Shown here: piece after piece, positions 9,315-18,297 of the stretch
Layout of the letters: each line of letters opens with the position of its first letter
Position numbering within the stretch: the stretch's first letter is position 1
Assembly (NCBI GenBank): GCA_030041005.1
Contig: JASHOR010000046.1
Location: 1-64,000, forward strand
Length of the DNA: 64,000 nucleotides
Direction: 5' to 3'
Origin: Xanthobacteraceae bacterium
GTDB lineage: Bacteria; Pseudomonadota; Alphaproteobacteria; Rhizobiales; Xanthobacteraceae
The notes under the pieces: model-generated
What the model was told of the DNA's origin: nothing
Database searches by the model: none
The model's input: only the letters and a program-made list of their open reading frames with translations
Position numbers and translations under genes: made by a program

Positions 9315-9724
9315 TGATGAGCACGATGTCCGTCCCGACAAAATCCCCGTTGCCGACCATGCGCGGCGCAATCCTTGCCGCCGCACTGGGCGCCGCCTGC
9401 GCGCCGCTTGCCGCCGCCTGCGTCGTTCCCGGCTGGGCGCAGACAGCCGCCGCCAGTGCCGTGTCGATCGCCAACTTCACGTTCAATCCAAAAGCCCTGA
9501 CGGTCACGGCGGGCACCACCGTGACCTGGACCAACAGGGACGACATCCCGCACGGTATCGCCTGGACCAACAACGCCTTCCAGCGATCAAAGGCGCTCGA
9601 CACCGACGACGGCGCCTCGTTCACGTTCACGACGCCGGGCACGTATCAGTATTTCTGTTACATCCATCCGAACATGGTCGGCACGGTTGTGGTACAAGCG
9701 GCGACGGGCAGCAGCACCAAGTGA
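9314..9724 (+). CDS. Exported cupredoxin (amicyanin-like type 1 copper protein)
   Basis: The 136-aa product has a signal peptide (hydrophobic core about residues 18-37) and one cupredoxin domain. The four type 1 copper ligands are present: His80 (DIPHG), Cys115, His118 and Met121. The spacing C-x2-H-x2-M matches amicyanin. Its ATG at 9314 shares bases with the stop codon of the phosphoesterase gene (a second ATG follows at 9317), implying translational coupling. It probably carries electrons or copper in the periplasm for the exported phosphoesterase or for the sensing circuit encoded downstream; that link is inference. Confidence 0.88.
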   Translation: MMSTMSVPTKSPLPTMRGAILAAALGAACAPLAAACVVPGWAQTAAASAVSIANFTFNPKALTVTAGTTVTWTNRDDIPHGIAWTNNAFQRSKALDTDDGASFTFTTPGTYQYFCYIHPNMVGTVVVQAATGSSTK

Positions 9725-10389
9725 TGCTCGACCGGTCGAATGCCCCGTCCCGGATCCCCGCCGGCGCCAGGCGGGGAGCGGGCGAGGCGGGGGCGGCCGC
9801 GGCGATGACCGGGCGGGATCCGATGGCAGACGATGCCGATACGGACCAGCATGAACGGGCGCGGCGCTTTCGCGAGGCCGCCCTGCCCTGTCTCGACGAT
9901 GCCTTCACCCTGGCCCGTTATCTGTTGCGCAACGCGGCCGATGCCGAGGACGCCGTCCAGGAATGCTATCTGCGCGCGTTGCGCCACTTCGACAGCTATC
10001 GCGGGCCGGCGATGAAACCCTGGCTGCTGGCGATCCTGCGTAACGTCTGCAACGCCGAACTCGTGCGACGCAGCAGGCGCGAGGGGGCGATTGGCGGCGA
10101 CGGCGACGACGACGAAACATCCGCGGCGACGCCGATCTGGCAGGAACCCGCAGCGTCGCCGGAAAGCGATCTTCTGCGCCGGCAGGACGACGCCACGATC
10201 CGGCGGCTGGTTGCCGCCCTGCCGCAGCCGTTTCGCGAAACCATCGTGCTGCGCGAGATCAACGGCCTGTCCTATAACGAGATCGCCCAGGTGGCGGGCG
10301 TGCCTGTCGGAACGGTCATGTCGCGGCTCGCGCGTGCGCGGTTGATGCTCCGTTCGGCATGGAACGTCGCGGAAGGATCGACGCCATGA
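9724..10389 (+). CDS. ECF-type RNA polymerase sigma factor
   Basis: The product (221 aa from the ATG at 9724) shows sigma region 2 (about 45-105, with DAEDAVQECYLRALRHF and WLLAILRNVCN) and sigma region 4 (about 150-205, with LPQPFRETIVLREINGLSYN and an HTH around IAQVAGVPVGTVMSRLARAR). The start overlaps the cupredoxin stop as GTGATG, so either the GTG at 9721 or the ATG at 9724 may be used; a later Met (about residue 28) would also keep the whole domain. It is followed with a 4-base overlap by its presumed anti-sigma factor. Confidence 0.92.
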   Translation: MLDRSNAPSRIPAGARRGAGEAGAAAAMTGRDPMADDADTDQHERARRFREAALPCLDDAFTLARYLLRNAADAEDAVQECYLRALRHFDSYRGPAMKPWLLAILRNVCNAELVRRSRREGAIGGDGDDDETSAATPIWQEPAASPESDLLRRQDDATIRRLVAALPQPFRETIVLREINGLSYNEIAQVAGVPVGTVMSRLARARLMLRSAWNVAEGSTP

Positions 10390-11195
10390 ATTGCGCCGAA
10401 GCCGAAATCCTCATTCACGCGCTGATCGACGGCGAACTCGATGCCGGCCACGCGCGCGAGGTCGAGGCCCACGTGGCGTCCTGCGCCGGCTGTGCCGGGC
10501 AGTTCGAGGCCTTCCACCTCATGCATGCGGCGATGGCGGGCGCCGCGCTGAAGGACACGGCGCCGGCGAGCCTGCATGCGCGCATTGACGCGATGCTGCC
10601 GCCGGCGGCGGCCGGCACGGCAGCCGCGGCAGGCGCCGGCGCACCACGCTCGTGGCGGCGACCCTCTCGGCGCTCGTTCTTCGGCGGCTTTGCCGCCGGC
10701 GCGGTTCTCTCGGGAGCCTTGGCAGCCAGCGTCGCGCTTGTCGTGTTCAACGGCGATCGCGAAGGAACGATTGCCAATGAGGTGGTGTCCGCGCACATCC
10801 GTTCGCTGCAGGCCGGCCATCTGATCGATGTGGAAAGCAGCGATCAGCACACGGTCAAGCCCTGGTTCGACGGCAAGGTGGACGTAGCCCCGCCGGTGAT
10901 CGATCTGACCGCACAGGGTTTCACGCTCATCGGCGGCCGGCTCGATTACATCGACGGCGAGCCGGTGGCCGCGGTGGTGTATCGGCGGCGCAAGCACGTC
11001 ATCAACCTGTTCGTGGCGCGGCGGCTCGGCACCGAGCATGCCGCCGCCGCGGCACGGACCGTCCAGGGCTACAATGTCCGCCATTGGTCGGCGCAGGGAC
11101 TGGATTTCTGGGCGGTCAGCGATCTCGATGCGCAGGAACTTGACGAATTCGTGCAGAAAATTTCGGCCGCGGTGCCCGCAGTCTCACGGTCCTGA
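10386..11195 (+). CDS. Membrane anti-sigma factor with zinc-binding (ZAS) motif
   Basis: The 269-aa product starts at ATG 10386, overlapping the sigma gene's stop as ATGA. The N-terminal domain holds the ZAS zinc motif H-x3-C-x2-C (His29, Cys33, Cys36). A single transmembrane helix (about residues 96-120, FFGGFAAGAVLSGALAASVA) separates this cytoplasmic part from a periplasmic domain of about 150 residues, which presumably senses the signal. A longer reading from 10359 adds nine residues and lacks the coupling overlap. Typical action is to hold the sigma factor inactive until a periplasmic stress signal arrives. Confidence 0.9.
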   Translation: MNCAEAEILIHALIDGELDAGHAREVEAHVASCAGCAGQFEAFHLMHAAMAGAALKDTAPASLHARIDAMLPPAAAGTAAAAGAGAPRSWRRPSRRSFFGGFAAGAVLSGALAASVALVVFNGDREGTIANEVVSAHIRSLQAGHLIDVESSDQHTVKPWFDGKVDVAPPVIDLTAQGFTLIGGRLDYIDGEPVAAVVYRRRKHVINLFVARRLGTEHAAAAARTVQGYNVRHWSAQGLDFWAVSDLDAQELDEFVQKISAAVPAVSRS

Positions 11196-11323
11196 CCGGC
11201 AGGGCGGCCGTATTGCCGCCTCGAAACTCGCCGAATCAATGTCTATTATCGTTGGGCCAAGGCTGCGAACGCGCCGGCCCTGCGGGAAACGCAGCGGCGC
11301 GTCAAACGTTTTGCTTGTGAATC

Positions 11324-12439
11324 ATGGATCAACGCGTCGACAACGAATCTCGGCAAGAATCCGCGCCGAGCCTGCGACCCGAACTGCGTCGCGGCGAGCC
11401 GAAGGATCAGGGCGTGCTCGGCAGGTTGCGCGCCCGGCGCCGGCTGGTGCTGGCGATCGCCGCGCTTTGCGTTCTCGGCATCGCCGGGCTGACGGTGTGG
11501 TGGATCACCAGCAGCGGCTACATCTCCTCCGACGACGCTTTTATCGACACGCGCACGGTAACGATCAGCCCTCAGGTCAGCGCGCAGGTGGTGGACGTGC
11601 CGGTGACCGACAACCAGGCGGTCGCTGCGGGAACCGTGCTGGTGCGGCTCGACAACAGCGACTTCAAGGCGAAAGTCGATCAGGCCCGGGCCCAGGTTGA
11701 CGCCGCGCAAGCCAACATCGCCAACATCGAGGCGCAAATCAGCTCGCAAAACGCGCACATCGACCAGTCCAATCACCAGGTGACCCAGACCGAGGCCGCG
11801 CTTATCTTTGCCCAGCAGCAGGACCAACGCTACAGCGACCTGGTCAAGAAAGGCTCGGTCACCGTCGAGCAGGCCCAGCAGTACCACTCCAATTACCTGC
11901 AGGCGCAAGCGAGCAATGCGGCCGCGCAGGCGGGCGCCGCGGCGGCGCAGAAACAGCTCCTGGTGTTGCAGAGCCAGAAGCTGCAGGCCGAGGCGCAGTT
12001 GGAACAGCAGCGCGCCGCCCTCGAACAGGCCGACATCGATCTGTCGCGCACGGTCATCACCGCGCCGGTCGCGGGCTACGTGACGCAATTGACCGCAGCC
12101 AAGGGCAACTACGCCGCCGCCGGCCAGGTGCTGATGATGTTCGTGCCGCGCAACGTCTGGGTCACGGCCAATTTCAAGGAGACCGAACTGAATTCGGTTC
12201 GGGTTGGAGCGCCGGTCACGATCACGGTGGATGCCTATCCCAAGCTGACCTTTAAGGGTCATGTCGCGAGCATCCAGGCCGGCAGCGGCACCGCCTTCAG
12301 CCTGCTGCCGCCGGAGAATGCGACCGGCAACTACGTCAAGATCGTGCAGCGCGTGCCGGTCAAGATCGTGTTCAACAAGCCGCCCGACGTGCTGCTCGGG
12401 CCCGGCATGTCGGTGGTGCCCACGGTGAAGGTGCAATGA
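11324..12439 (+). CDS. HlyD/EmrA-family membrane fusion (periplasmic adaptor) protein
   Basis: At 371 aa this is a typical EmrA-like adaptor. It has a short cytoplasmic N-terminus, one membrane helix (about residues 41-61), then the diagnostic SDDAFIDTRTVTISPQVSAQ biotinyl-lipoyl half, a long alpha-helical hairpin rich in Gln and Ala (about 105-225), the second lipoyl half (TVITAPVAGYVTQL) and a beta-barrel domain. It bridges the inner-membrane pump encoded next (4-base overlap) to an outer-membrane channel, which is not encoded here. Together they should export toxic hydrophobic compounds. Confidence 0.93.
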   Translation: MDQRVDNESRQESAPSLRPELRRGEPKDQGVLGRLRARRRLVLAIAALCVLGIAGLTVWWITSSGYISSDDAFIDTRTVTISPQVSAQVVDVPVTDNQAVAAGTVLVRLDNSDFKAKVDQARAQVDAAQANIANIEAQISSQNAHIDQSNHQVTQTEAALIFAQQQDQRYSDLVKKGSVTVEQAQQYHSNYLQAQASNAAAQAGAAAAQKQLLVLQSQKLQAEAQLEQQRAALEQADIDLSRTVITAPVAGYVTQLTAAKGNYAAAGQVLMMFVPRNVWVTANFKETELNSVRVGAPVTITVDAYPKLTFKGHVASIQAGSGTAFSLLPPENATGNYVKIVQRVPVKIVFNKPPDVLLGPGMSVVPTVKVQ

Positions 12440-14049
12440 CCGATCGCGGCGGCGCCGGCGGCTGGGACGCCAGCCGATCCGCGGCCGGCGACCGCAGCCC
12501 CTGGCTCATCGCCGTCGTCGTCTCCATCGCCACCTTCATGGTCGTGCTCGACACCGCGATCGCCAACGTGTCGCTGCGCTATATCGCCGGCAGCTTCGGC
12601 GCCAGCGTCGACGAAAGCACCTGGATCGTCACCACCTATCTGATCGCCAACGCCATCGTCCTGCCGGTCAGCGGCTGGCTGTCCAACGTGCTCGGCCGCA
12701 AGCGCTTCTACATGATCTGCGTGGCGCTGTTCACCGCCAGCTCCTTTCTTTGCGGACTGGCCACGAGCCTCGGCGCGTTGCTGGTGTTCCGCATCCTGCA
12801 GGGGCTCGGCGGCGGCGGCATGCCGACCAGCGAACAGGCGATCCTCGCGGATACGTTTCCCCCGGAAAAGCGCGCCCAGGCATTTGCGGTTTACGGGATC
12901 GCGGTGATCGTGGCGCCAACCGTCGGGCCGACGATCGGCGGCTGGATTACCGACAACTACTCATGGCACTGGATATTCTTCATCAACATCCCGATCGGGC
13001 TCGGCTCGCTCGCCCTGGTGAAATGGCTGGTGGTCGAACCCGAGGCGCTCGAGCAGGAACGCCGCGAGCGTCTGGCCGGCGGCCTTCACATCGATTGGAT
13101 GGGCTTTGCGCTGATCGCGATCTGCTTCGGCTGTCTCGAATGGGTGCTGGACCGCGGCCAGATCGACGACTGGTTCTCATCGCACACGATCGTCATATTC
13201 AGCGCGATCGCGGCCTCGGCATTCATCTTTTTTGTCCCGTGGGAGCTCACGCATCCCGATCCGATCGTCGACATCCGGCTCTTGCTCAACCGGCAGTTCG
13301 CGATGTCGTTTATCATCATGCTGACGGTGGGCGCGATCCTGTTCGGCTCCACGCAGATCATGCCGCAACTTCTGCAAACGAGCTTTCCCTATACTGCGGA
13401 ACTCTCCGGGTTGGCGATCATGCCGGGAGGGCTGGCGATGATGGCCATGATGCCGCTCGCCGGCCAGATGATTCCGTATCTGCAGCCGAAATATTGGATC
13501 GCAATCGGTCTCGGCGGCCTCGCGCTGGCGATGTGGCATTCGACCACCATCGTCCCCGACGCCACGTTCGGCTACTTCGCGCTCATTCGCGTCTATCAGG
13601 TGATCGCCCTGCCGTTCCTGTTCATTCCGATCAACACCATCGCCTACGAGCGGCTGCCGCCCGACAAGACCAGCCAGGGCTCGGCGCTCATCAACGTCGC
13701 GCGCAATCTGGGCGGCAGCGTCGGCGTCTCGCTGGCCAACACCGAATTGCTGCAACGCAGTCAATTTCATCAGGCGCGGCTCGTCGGCAACCTGGTACCG
13801 TCGTCTCCGGCGTATCAGTCCGCCGTGGCGCAGATCACCCGAGTTTTCGTGCACCAGGGCGCGCCGCCAGCGGCCGCCCAAGCGCATGCGTTCGGCTATA
13901 TCGGCCAGATGATCGACCGGCAGGCCTCGCTCATGGCCTATATCGACATTTTTCACTCCTGGGCCATTTTCGCCGCCATCCTGGTGCCGACCGTGCTAAT
14001 ACTGATCCGGCGCGTCTCTGGTACGCGGCATGCAGCCGCCATGCACTGA
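12436..14049 (+). CDS. EmrB-type DHA2 family drug efflux pump (14-TM MFS)
   Basis: The 537-aa product has about fourteen membrane segments and DHA2 signature texts: FMVVLDTAIANVSL in helix 1, WIVTTYLIANAIVLPVSGWL, and GRKRFYMICVALFTASS after helix 2. The ATG overlaps the stop of the EmrA-like gene (ATGA), so the two are translated together. It is a proton-driven inner-membrane exporter working with the adjacent adaptor. Specificity cannot be read from the sequence. Confidence 0.93.
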   Translation: MTDRGGAGGWDASRSAAGDRSPWLIAVVVSIATFMVVLDTAIANVSLRYIAGSFGASVDESTWIVTTYLIANAIVLPVSGWLSNVLGRKRFYMICVALFTASSFLCGLATSLGALLVFRILQGLGGGGMPTSEQAILADTFPPEKRAQAFAVYGIAVIVAPTVGPTIGGWITDNYSWHWIFFINIPIGLGSLALVKWLVVEPEALEQERRERLAGGLHIDWMGFALIAICFGCLEWVLDRGQIDDWFSSHTIVIFSAIAASAFIFFVPWELTHPDPIVDIRLLLNRQFAMSFIIMLTVGAILFGSTQIMPQLLQTSFPYTAELSGLAIMPGGLAMMAMMPLAGQMIPYLQPKYWIAIGLGGLALAMWHSTTIVPDATFGYFALIRVYQVIALPFLFIPINTIAYERLPPDKTSQGSALINVARNLGGSVGVSLANTELLQRSQFHQARLVGNLVPSSPAYQSAVAQITRVFVHQGAPPAAAQAHAFGYIGQMIDRQASLMAYIDIFHSWAIFAAILVPTVLILIRRVSGTRHAAAMH

Positions 14050-14101
14050 ACCGATCGGGAATTGCAACAGCATGTGCGGCGGCGCGCCTCGTTTTGACCC
14101 G

Positions 14102-14155
14102 AGTGTCCCGATTCCGACGTTCGCCTCATGACGCGGAGTTCTGAACCGCCACGCT
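14102..14155. repeat. Truncated, rearranged copy of the bimodular palindromic repeat
   Basis: The first half (AGTGTCCCGATTCCGACGTTCGC) matches the outer edge of module 2 of the repeat described at 51343-51508. The second half (ATGACGCGGAGTTCTGAACCGCCACGCT) matches the outer edge of module 1. The interior is missing, as if the element had lost its middle by deletion. It lies in the spacer between the EmrB-like gene and a cupredoxin gene. Confidence 0.6.
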
Positions 14156-14192
14156 GGCCTGCTGCGACCTTGAAAAGGCCCGGACGAAAACG

Positions 14193-14582
14193 GTGCGTTG
14201 GACTTATCCGATAGCGGCCCTCGGTCTCGCGCTGGCAATCGTCATCGGCGTCGTCGCTGCGAAGCCGCGACCGGTTACGGTCACCGTGACGATGGTCGAT
14301 TACCGCTTCGTGCCCGATCACCTGACCTTTACGCACGATGTGCGCTACCGGCTGCACCTGGAGAATCACGGCAAGGAGACACATGAATTCACCGCCCCGG
14401 CTTTTTTCGCTACCGCCGACATCGGCAATCCTGATGTTCTTAGCAGCGATCGCTCCGAAGTGCTGATGCAGCCGGACGACAAGAAAGACGTGTTTCTGAC
14501 GCCACTTAAGCCGGGGACCTACGATTTGCGCTGTGCCGATCATGACTGGTTCGGCATGGTTGGCGGCATTACTGTCAAATAG
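14193..14582 (+). CDS. Cupredoxin-like exported or membrane-anchored protein
   Basis: The 129-aa product has an N-terminal hydrophobic helix (about residues 5-23) acting as signal or anchor, then one cupredoxin domain. The copper ligands His64 (ETHEF), Cys114, His117 and Met122 are in place; the C-x2-H-x4-M spacing is of the pseudoazurin type, unlike the amicyanin type at 9314. It follows the EmrAB-type genes but is separated from them by a repeat remnant, so co-transcription is uncertain. It probably binds copper in the periplasm. Confidence 0.8.
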   Translation: MRWTYPIAALGLALAIVIGVVAAKPRPVTVTVTMVDYRFVPDHLTFTHDVRYRLHLENHGKETHEFTAPAFFATADIGNPDVLSSDRSEVLMQPDDKKDVFLTPLKPGTYDLRCADHDWFGMVGGITVK

Positions 14583-14942
14583 ACGGGAGCCGACTTGCAA
14601 ACGGGAGCCGACTTGTAAGCGCGACTTGCGGCAGGCGGTTATCCTCGGCGGCGCAGCCGGTCGCCATAATGTTTGCACTAACGCGCAGCAAGCTGTGCGG
14701 CGAATGGGCCGACAACCGCAGCGGCGCGGCCGATTGCGAAGGCTCCGATGCGACGCGCATCGCGCCGAAACAGCCGACGGCGCCAGAAAAGCTCGCTTAT
14801 AAGCACCGCGTCCAGTTGTCTTTTATTCGTCTGCGGACGGCACCATTCTTGCTTGGCTTCGTTGTTGAGAGGGGTTGCGGGGGGCTGTGCATGGCAAGAC
14901 CCGGGATGACGAGATCCTGGGAAGAGAAGAAAGGAGTCGCCA
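14583..14942. other. Non-coding stretch with an 18-bp tandem duplication
   Basis: The stretch opens with an 18-base unit beginning ACGGGAGCCGACTTG repeated twice (14583-14600 and 14601-14618, one mismatch). The remaining bases contain no gene I can support. The last part carries the ribosome site (GAAAGGAG) of the gene starting at 14943. Confidence 0.6.
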
Positions 14943-15356
14943 ATGTGTGACTTTAGCCTCCAAAGCGTGCGCTCGCGGCCGGCGCAAGTCGGCGACAAGC
15001 TGGTAACACGAGACTTCGGGACGGGAACGCGCGGGTTCTCCGCCTCGGACGACCCCGGATTGGCGGTATGCCTCATGCCCGGAACGGAGCTGGCTTTTGC
15101 CAGCGCCGTCGCCTGCCTGCCCGCCGGCCTTCTGGGGTGGAAAACCAGAACAATCAAGCACGAAACGGCTATCTTCCGGCAAGTCAACAAGGACAAGCTA
15201 GCCGCCCATCACGATGCGCTCGAATTTCCCGACGGGCACATCGTGCTGCTCACTTTGTTGTGCGAAGGACAAGCGGCAACCGTGCTGCAATTGCCGGCGC
15301 AGCCGAAGACCGCGCAAGAGGCGCGCGCGCAAGAACGCGTCGGCTTTCTCGGCTGA
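14943..15356 (+). CDS. Conserved hypothetical protein, small and cytoplasmic
   Basis: This 137-aa protein begins MCDFSLQSVRSRPAQVGDKL and has no signal peptide or membrane segment. I recall similar uncharacterised proteins beginning MCDYSL in Bradyrhizobium-group genomes, but no function. A strong ribosome site (AAAGGAG, six bases before the ATG) and a near-ideal terminator immediately downstream show that it is a genuine single-gene transcription unit, probably well expressed. Confidence 0.7.
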   Translation: MCDFSLQSVRSRPAQVGDKLVTRDFGTGTRGFSASDDPGLAVCLMPGTELAFASAVACLPAGLLGWKTRTIKHETAIFRQVNKDKLAAHHDALEFPDGHIVLLTLLCEGQAATVLQLPAQPKTAQEARAQERVGFLG

Positions 15357-15383
15357 ACCGCGCTCGTTCGCCTGAGCGAGGAT

Positions 15384-15416
15384 GCCGGCCGCCGGAAACG
15401 GCGGCCGGCCTTTTTT
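15384..15416 (+). terminator. Strong intrinsic terminator with GAAA tetraloop
   Basis: An 11-base perfect stem (GCCGGCCGCCG, 15384-15394, paired with 15399-15409) closes on the loop GAAA and is followed by C and six T. It lies 28 bases after the stop of the gene ending at 15356 and could also stop leftward readthrough from the phasin gene. Confidence 0.92.
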
Positions 15417-15457
15417 ATCCCTGCGTGCAGGCGCGCGCAGGCGGATCCGCGACGCGG

Positions 15458-15886
15458 TCAGCTCGTCGCCGCCGGCGCGCTGTCGGCGAAGCAGCGTACG
15501 CCGGCATCAATGAGTTTGCGGCTGTCCGATGCGAGCCGCCGGCTGTCTTCGTCGAACCTGCCGATCCATTCGTTCAACCATTGCTGATATGCCGAAAAAG
15601 CGTCGGGCACCGAACGCGCCGCCGTCAATTTGTTCGGCAGCGTTAAAGCCAATTCGGCGTCCGAGGTCGCGCGAGAGAGCCAATCTTGACTGATCTCCGA
15701 AAGGACACCGAACATTTCCTTCTGCAGGCGCAGACCGGCGGTAACGCTTCGCGCTGCCATTTCGCCGAAGGGCGCGTTCATCGCGATCAGGGATGCTTTG
15801 TCGCCGCGCGATCGTTCGGAGCGCGCGCTGTCGCTGCGACTATGCTCGGTGCGTTGACTGTCGTTTCGTGGATTGTCTTGAGGCAT
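15458..15886 (-). CDS. Phasin-family protein
   Basis: The 142-aa product has a polar, Ser/Arg-rich N-terminal tail (about residues 1-30) and then a helical, Ala-rich segment typical of the phasin family (MAARSVTAGLRLQKEMFGVL and YQQWLNEWIGRFDEDSRRL). Phasins coat polyhydroxyalkanoate granules or similar hydrophobic surfaces. A GGAG ribosome site precedes the ATG at 15886. No PHA synthase or depolymerase gene lies nearby, so the granule link rests on family resemblance alone. Confidence 0.7.
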   Translation of the reverse strand: MPQDNPRNDSQRTEHSRSDSARSERSRGDKASLIAMNAPFGEMAARSVTAGLRLQKEMFGVLSEISQDWLSRATSDAELALTLPNKLTAARSVPDAFSAYQQWLNEWIGRFDEDSRRLASDSRKLIDAGVRCFADSAPAATS

Positions 15887-16305
15887 GGGGTGGCTCCGCT
15901 CGTTATTTTGCGTCCAAACCTGGACCGTGCCGACCGCTCCCGATGTCGTAAGAAGCGACGGCGCCCACCCTCAATAATCAAGTATAGCGCCTTTGCCGCC
16001 CCGCTTGAAGGGCGCTGCGGACGGTGCGCGCTGCGGACAGGCGCGCCAGGGGCATGGGGCGCCAGGGGCATGGCGCGCTGACGCCCGGGAGCGGCCAAGA
16101 AGCGACGAGGTCATCGCGCTCGACGAGGGATTTTCGTGATGCATCGACCCGCAATGCAGGGCAGATTAGCGAATCGTGGCCGTTGCACGACGGCAACAGC
16201 GGGGCCATTAGAGTTGAGACCAAGCCGCAATCGAAGCGCCCGCCCGCTGCCAGGGCGCGAGGACGACTGTCCGCCGCGCCAAGGCCATCCCGTGACCGCC
16301 GTTCG
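15887..16305. other. Divergent spacer with a 16-bp tandem duplication
   Basis: This spacer separates the leftward phasin gene from the rightward DHA2 pump gene and should hold both promoters. I cannot assign them. It contains a 16-base near-perfect tandem duplication of GCGCCAGGGGCATGGG (16043-16058 and 16059-16074; the last base differs). No gene is supported. Confidence 0.5.
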
Positions 16306-17850
16306 ATGAACGATACAATCGATCAGCCGACCAAGTTGCGCCGTCCCATCCAGCCGACGGCTGCGGCATCGGGCGGGGAACCCGACAAGGCGCCGTCGCC
16401 GCGCGCGCTGTTCCTCACCGTCTTTCCTTCCATCATGCTGCCGATGTTTCTGGCCGTCGCCGACCAGACCATCGTCGCCACTGCGCTGCCCAGCATCGCC
16501 TCGAATCTCGGAGAGATCGAGCGCGCGTCCTGGGTGGTGGTGTCCTATCTGATCGCCAACACCATCGCGGCGCCGGCCTACGGGCGCCTCGGCGACACCT
16601 TCGGCCGGCGTCCGATGATGGTCGTCGCGGTGACGATCTTCATGATCGGTTCGGTCTTGTGCGCGCTGGCGCCCAGCATCGAATGGCTGACCGCGTTCCG
16701 CGTGCTGCAGGGATTTGGCGGCGGCGGCCTCATGACGCTGTCGCAGGCGCTGATCGGAGAGGCCATACCGCCGCGGGAGCGCGGCCGCTACCAGGGCTAC
16801 CTTGCCGGCGTGTCGGTGAGTTCCAGCACCTTCGGTCCGGTCGCCGGCGGCTATTTGACCCAGGCGTTCGGCTGGCAGTCGATCTTCTGGGTCAATGTGC
16901 CGCTCGGGCTGGTCGCCGTCGCGCTGGTGCTGCGCCTGCAAGCGCGCCCCGGCGACCGCCGCCGCACCACGTTCGACATTCCGGGCCTGTTTCTGTTCAT
17001 CATGTTCGTGAGCCCGGTCATCCTGGCGCTTGAAGAGTTGCAGCAGATGCAGTCCAGCACCATGCCGATGGCGTTCGGGCTGCTGGCTTTCGGCCTGCTC
17101 TCGCTCGCGACCCTGGTCTGGCAGGAAGCGCGCAGCACCTCGCCGCTGATCCCTCCCAGCCTGTTCAAGGAGCCCTCGATCTGGCGCAGCGACGGCCTGG
17201 CGGCATGCCACGGCGCCGCGCTGGTTTCCTTGATCACGTTCCTGCCGATCTATTTGCGGGCGGTCCGCGGTTCTTCGCCGGAGGAGACCGGGCTGATGCT
17301 GCTGCCGCTGACTTTCGGCATCGGCCTCGGTTCGCTGATCACCGGGCAGATCGTGACCAGAACCGGACGCACCGCGGTATTCCCATCCTACGGGCTGCCG
17401 GCCGCGACGCTGGGCCTGCTCGGCCTCGCGTTTTTTACCTCGCGCCTGACGGTCGCGGAGCTGCCCTGGGCCTGGGGCGTGATCGCGCTGTGCATGGGCA
17501 CCGTCATGGGCGTCGTGCAGCTCACGGTGCAGGCGATCGCCGGGCCGCGGCGGCTCGGCACCAGCGCGGCGATGGTGCAGTTCTCGCGTTCGGTCGGCGC
17601 GGCCTTCGGCACCGCCGCTGTCGCCGCGATATTGTTTGCCATCCTGGCGGTCACCGACCGCGACACGGCGCGCATGTTCGGCACCATCATCGAGCAGGGA
17701 CCGGAAGCCATCGCGACGCTGGCGCCGGCGCGGCAGGCTGTCGTGCAGGCCGAGATCGGCGATGCGTTCCGCGCCGCTTTCGTGACGATCGCGACGTTCA
17801 CCGGGATCGGCTCGCTGTTGGCGTGGACCATGCCGCTGCGGCGCGTCTAG
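16306..17850 (+). CDS. DHA2-family MFS efflux transporter
   Basis: With the start at 16306 (MNDTIDQPTKLRRP) the product is 514 aa with about fourteen membrane segments. DHA2 texts include FLAVADQTIVATALPSIASN (helix 1 region), WVVVSYLIANTIAAPAYGRL and GRRPMMVVAVTIFMIGSV. The longer frame from 16024 adds 94 arginine-rich residues across the tandem repeat and is not believable. No adaptor gene is adjacent, so it probably works alone as a drug or metabolite exporter. A candidate terminator follows. Confidence 0.9.
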   Translation: MNDTIDQPTKLRRPIQPTAAASGGEPDKAPSPRALFLTVFPSIMLPMFLAVADQTIVATALPSIASNLGEIERASWVVVSYLIANTIAAPAYGRLGDTFGRRPMMVVAVTIFMIGSVLCALAPSIEWLTAFRVLQGFGGGGLMTLSQALIGEAIPPRERGRYQGYLAGVSVSSSTFGPVAGGYLTQAFGWQSIFWVNVPLGLVAVALVLRLQARPGDRRRTTFDIPGLFLFIMFVSPVILALEELQQMQSSTMPMAFGLLAFGLLSLATLVWQEARSTSPLIPPSLFKEPSIWRSDGLAACHGAALVSLITFLPIYLRAVRGSSPEETGLMLLPLTFGIGLGSLITGQIVTRTGRTAVFPSYGLPAATLGLLGLAFFTSRLTVAELPWAWGVIALCMGTVMGVVQLTVQAIAGPRRLGTSAAMVQFSRSVGAAFGTAAVAAILFAILAVTDRDTARMFGTIIEQGPEAIATLAPARQAVVQAEIGDAFRAAFVTIATFTGIGSLLAWTMPLRRV

Positions 17851-17884
17851 AAGCCAAATCACGTTCCCTGAGCTGGCGGCGGCC

Positions 17885-17913
17885 GGAGCCGTAAGGTTCC
17901 GGCTCCTTCGTTT
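17885..17913 (+). terminator. Candidate intrinsic terminator after the DHA2 pump
   Basis: The 7-base stem GGAGCCG / CGGCTCC encloses a loop of about eight bases and is followed by TTCGTTT, a weak T-run. It lies 35 bases past the pump's stop codon. Confidence 0.6.
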
Positions 17914-18297
17914 GGAGAATCTGAGATTCCGCAACGGCGCCCAAAACCAATAACCAGCAGCCCTTTGGAGTCGTGATTGATTCCCAGGATCAATCGAAGC
18001 AGATTCAATTGTGCAAGCTTCCTCGTTCCACGGTAGAATCAGTTACGCAGTTTGCGAGCTGTTGTCGATTTTTGGTGACGGGCGAGCTGGTCAGGGGCTA
18101 CGTTCCGACGATCTCAATCTTATCGTTGAACTATCCGGCGTCTGCGTGCTGGAAATTGACAACGAATTCGGTCACACTCGACAGCACGGCGCGGCGGCTT
18201 TGTGTGTCATTCTGATCGAGTAAGAAAAAAATATAAGAAAAAATACCAGGTCAAAGTTTCGATTGAGGCATTGATCTTCAGGGAAAGGAAAATCCTC
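17914..18297. other. Lower-GC non-coding stretch with a spaced inverted repeat
   Basis: The region between the terminator and the Cys-rich peptide gene is noticeably less GC-rich than its surroundings. It holds an inverted repeat GATTGAT-N7-ATCAATC (17975-17995) that could be a regulator site. Open frames of 70-80 codons are present here but lack ribosome sites and recognisable products, so none is called. Confidence 0.45.

Noticed and set aside
14669-14950. 93-codon open frame before the gene at 14943
   Set aside because: Composition and lack of a ribosome site argue against it. It ends inside the well-supported gene that follows.
18011-18223. 70-codon open frame before the Cys-rich peptide gene
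   Set aside because: It starts at GTG without a ribosome site, overlaps another equally long frame and has no recognisable product.
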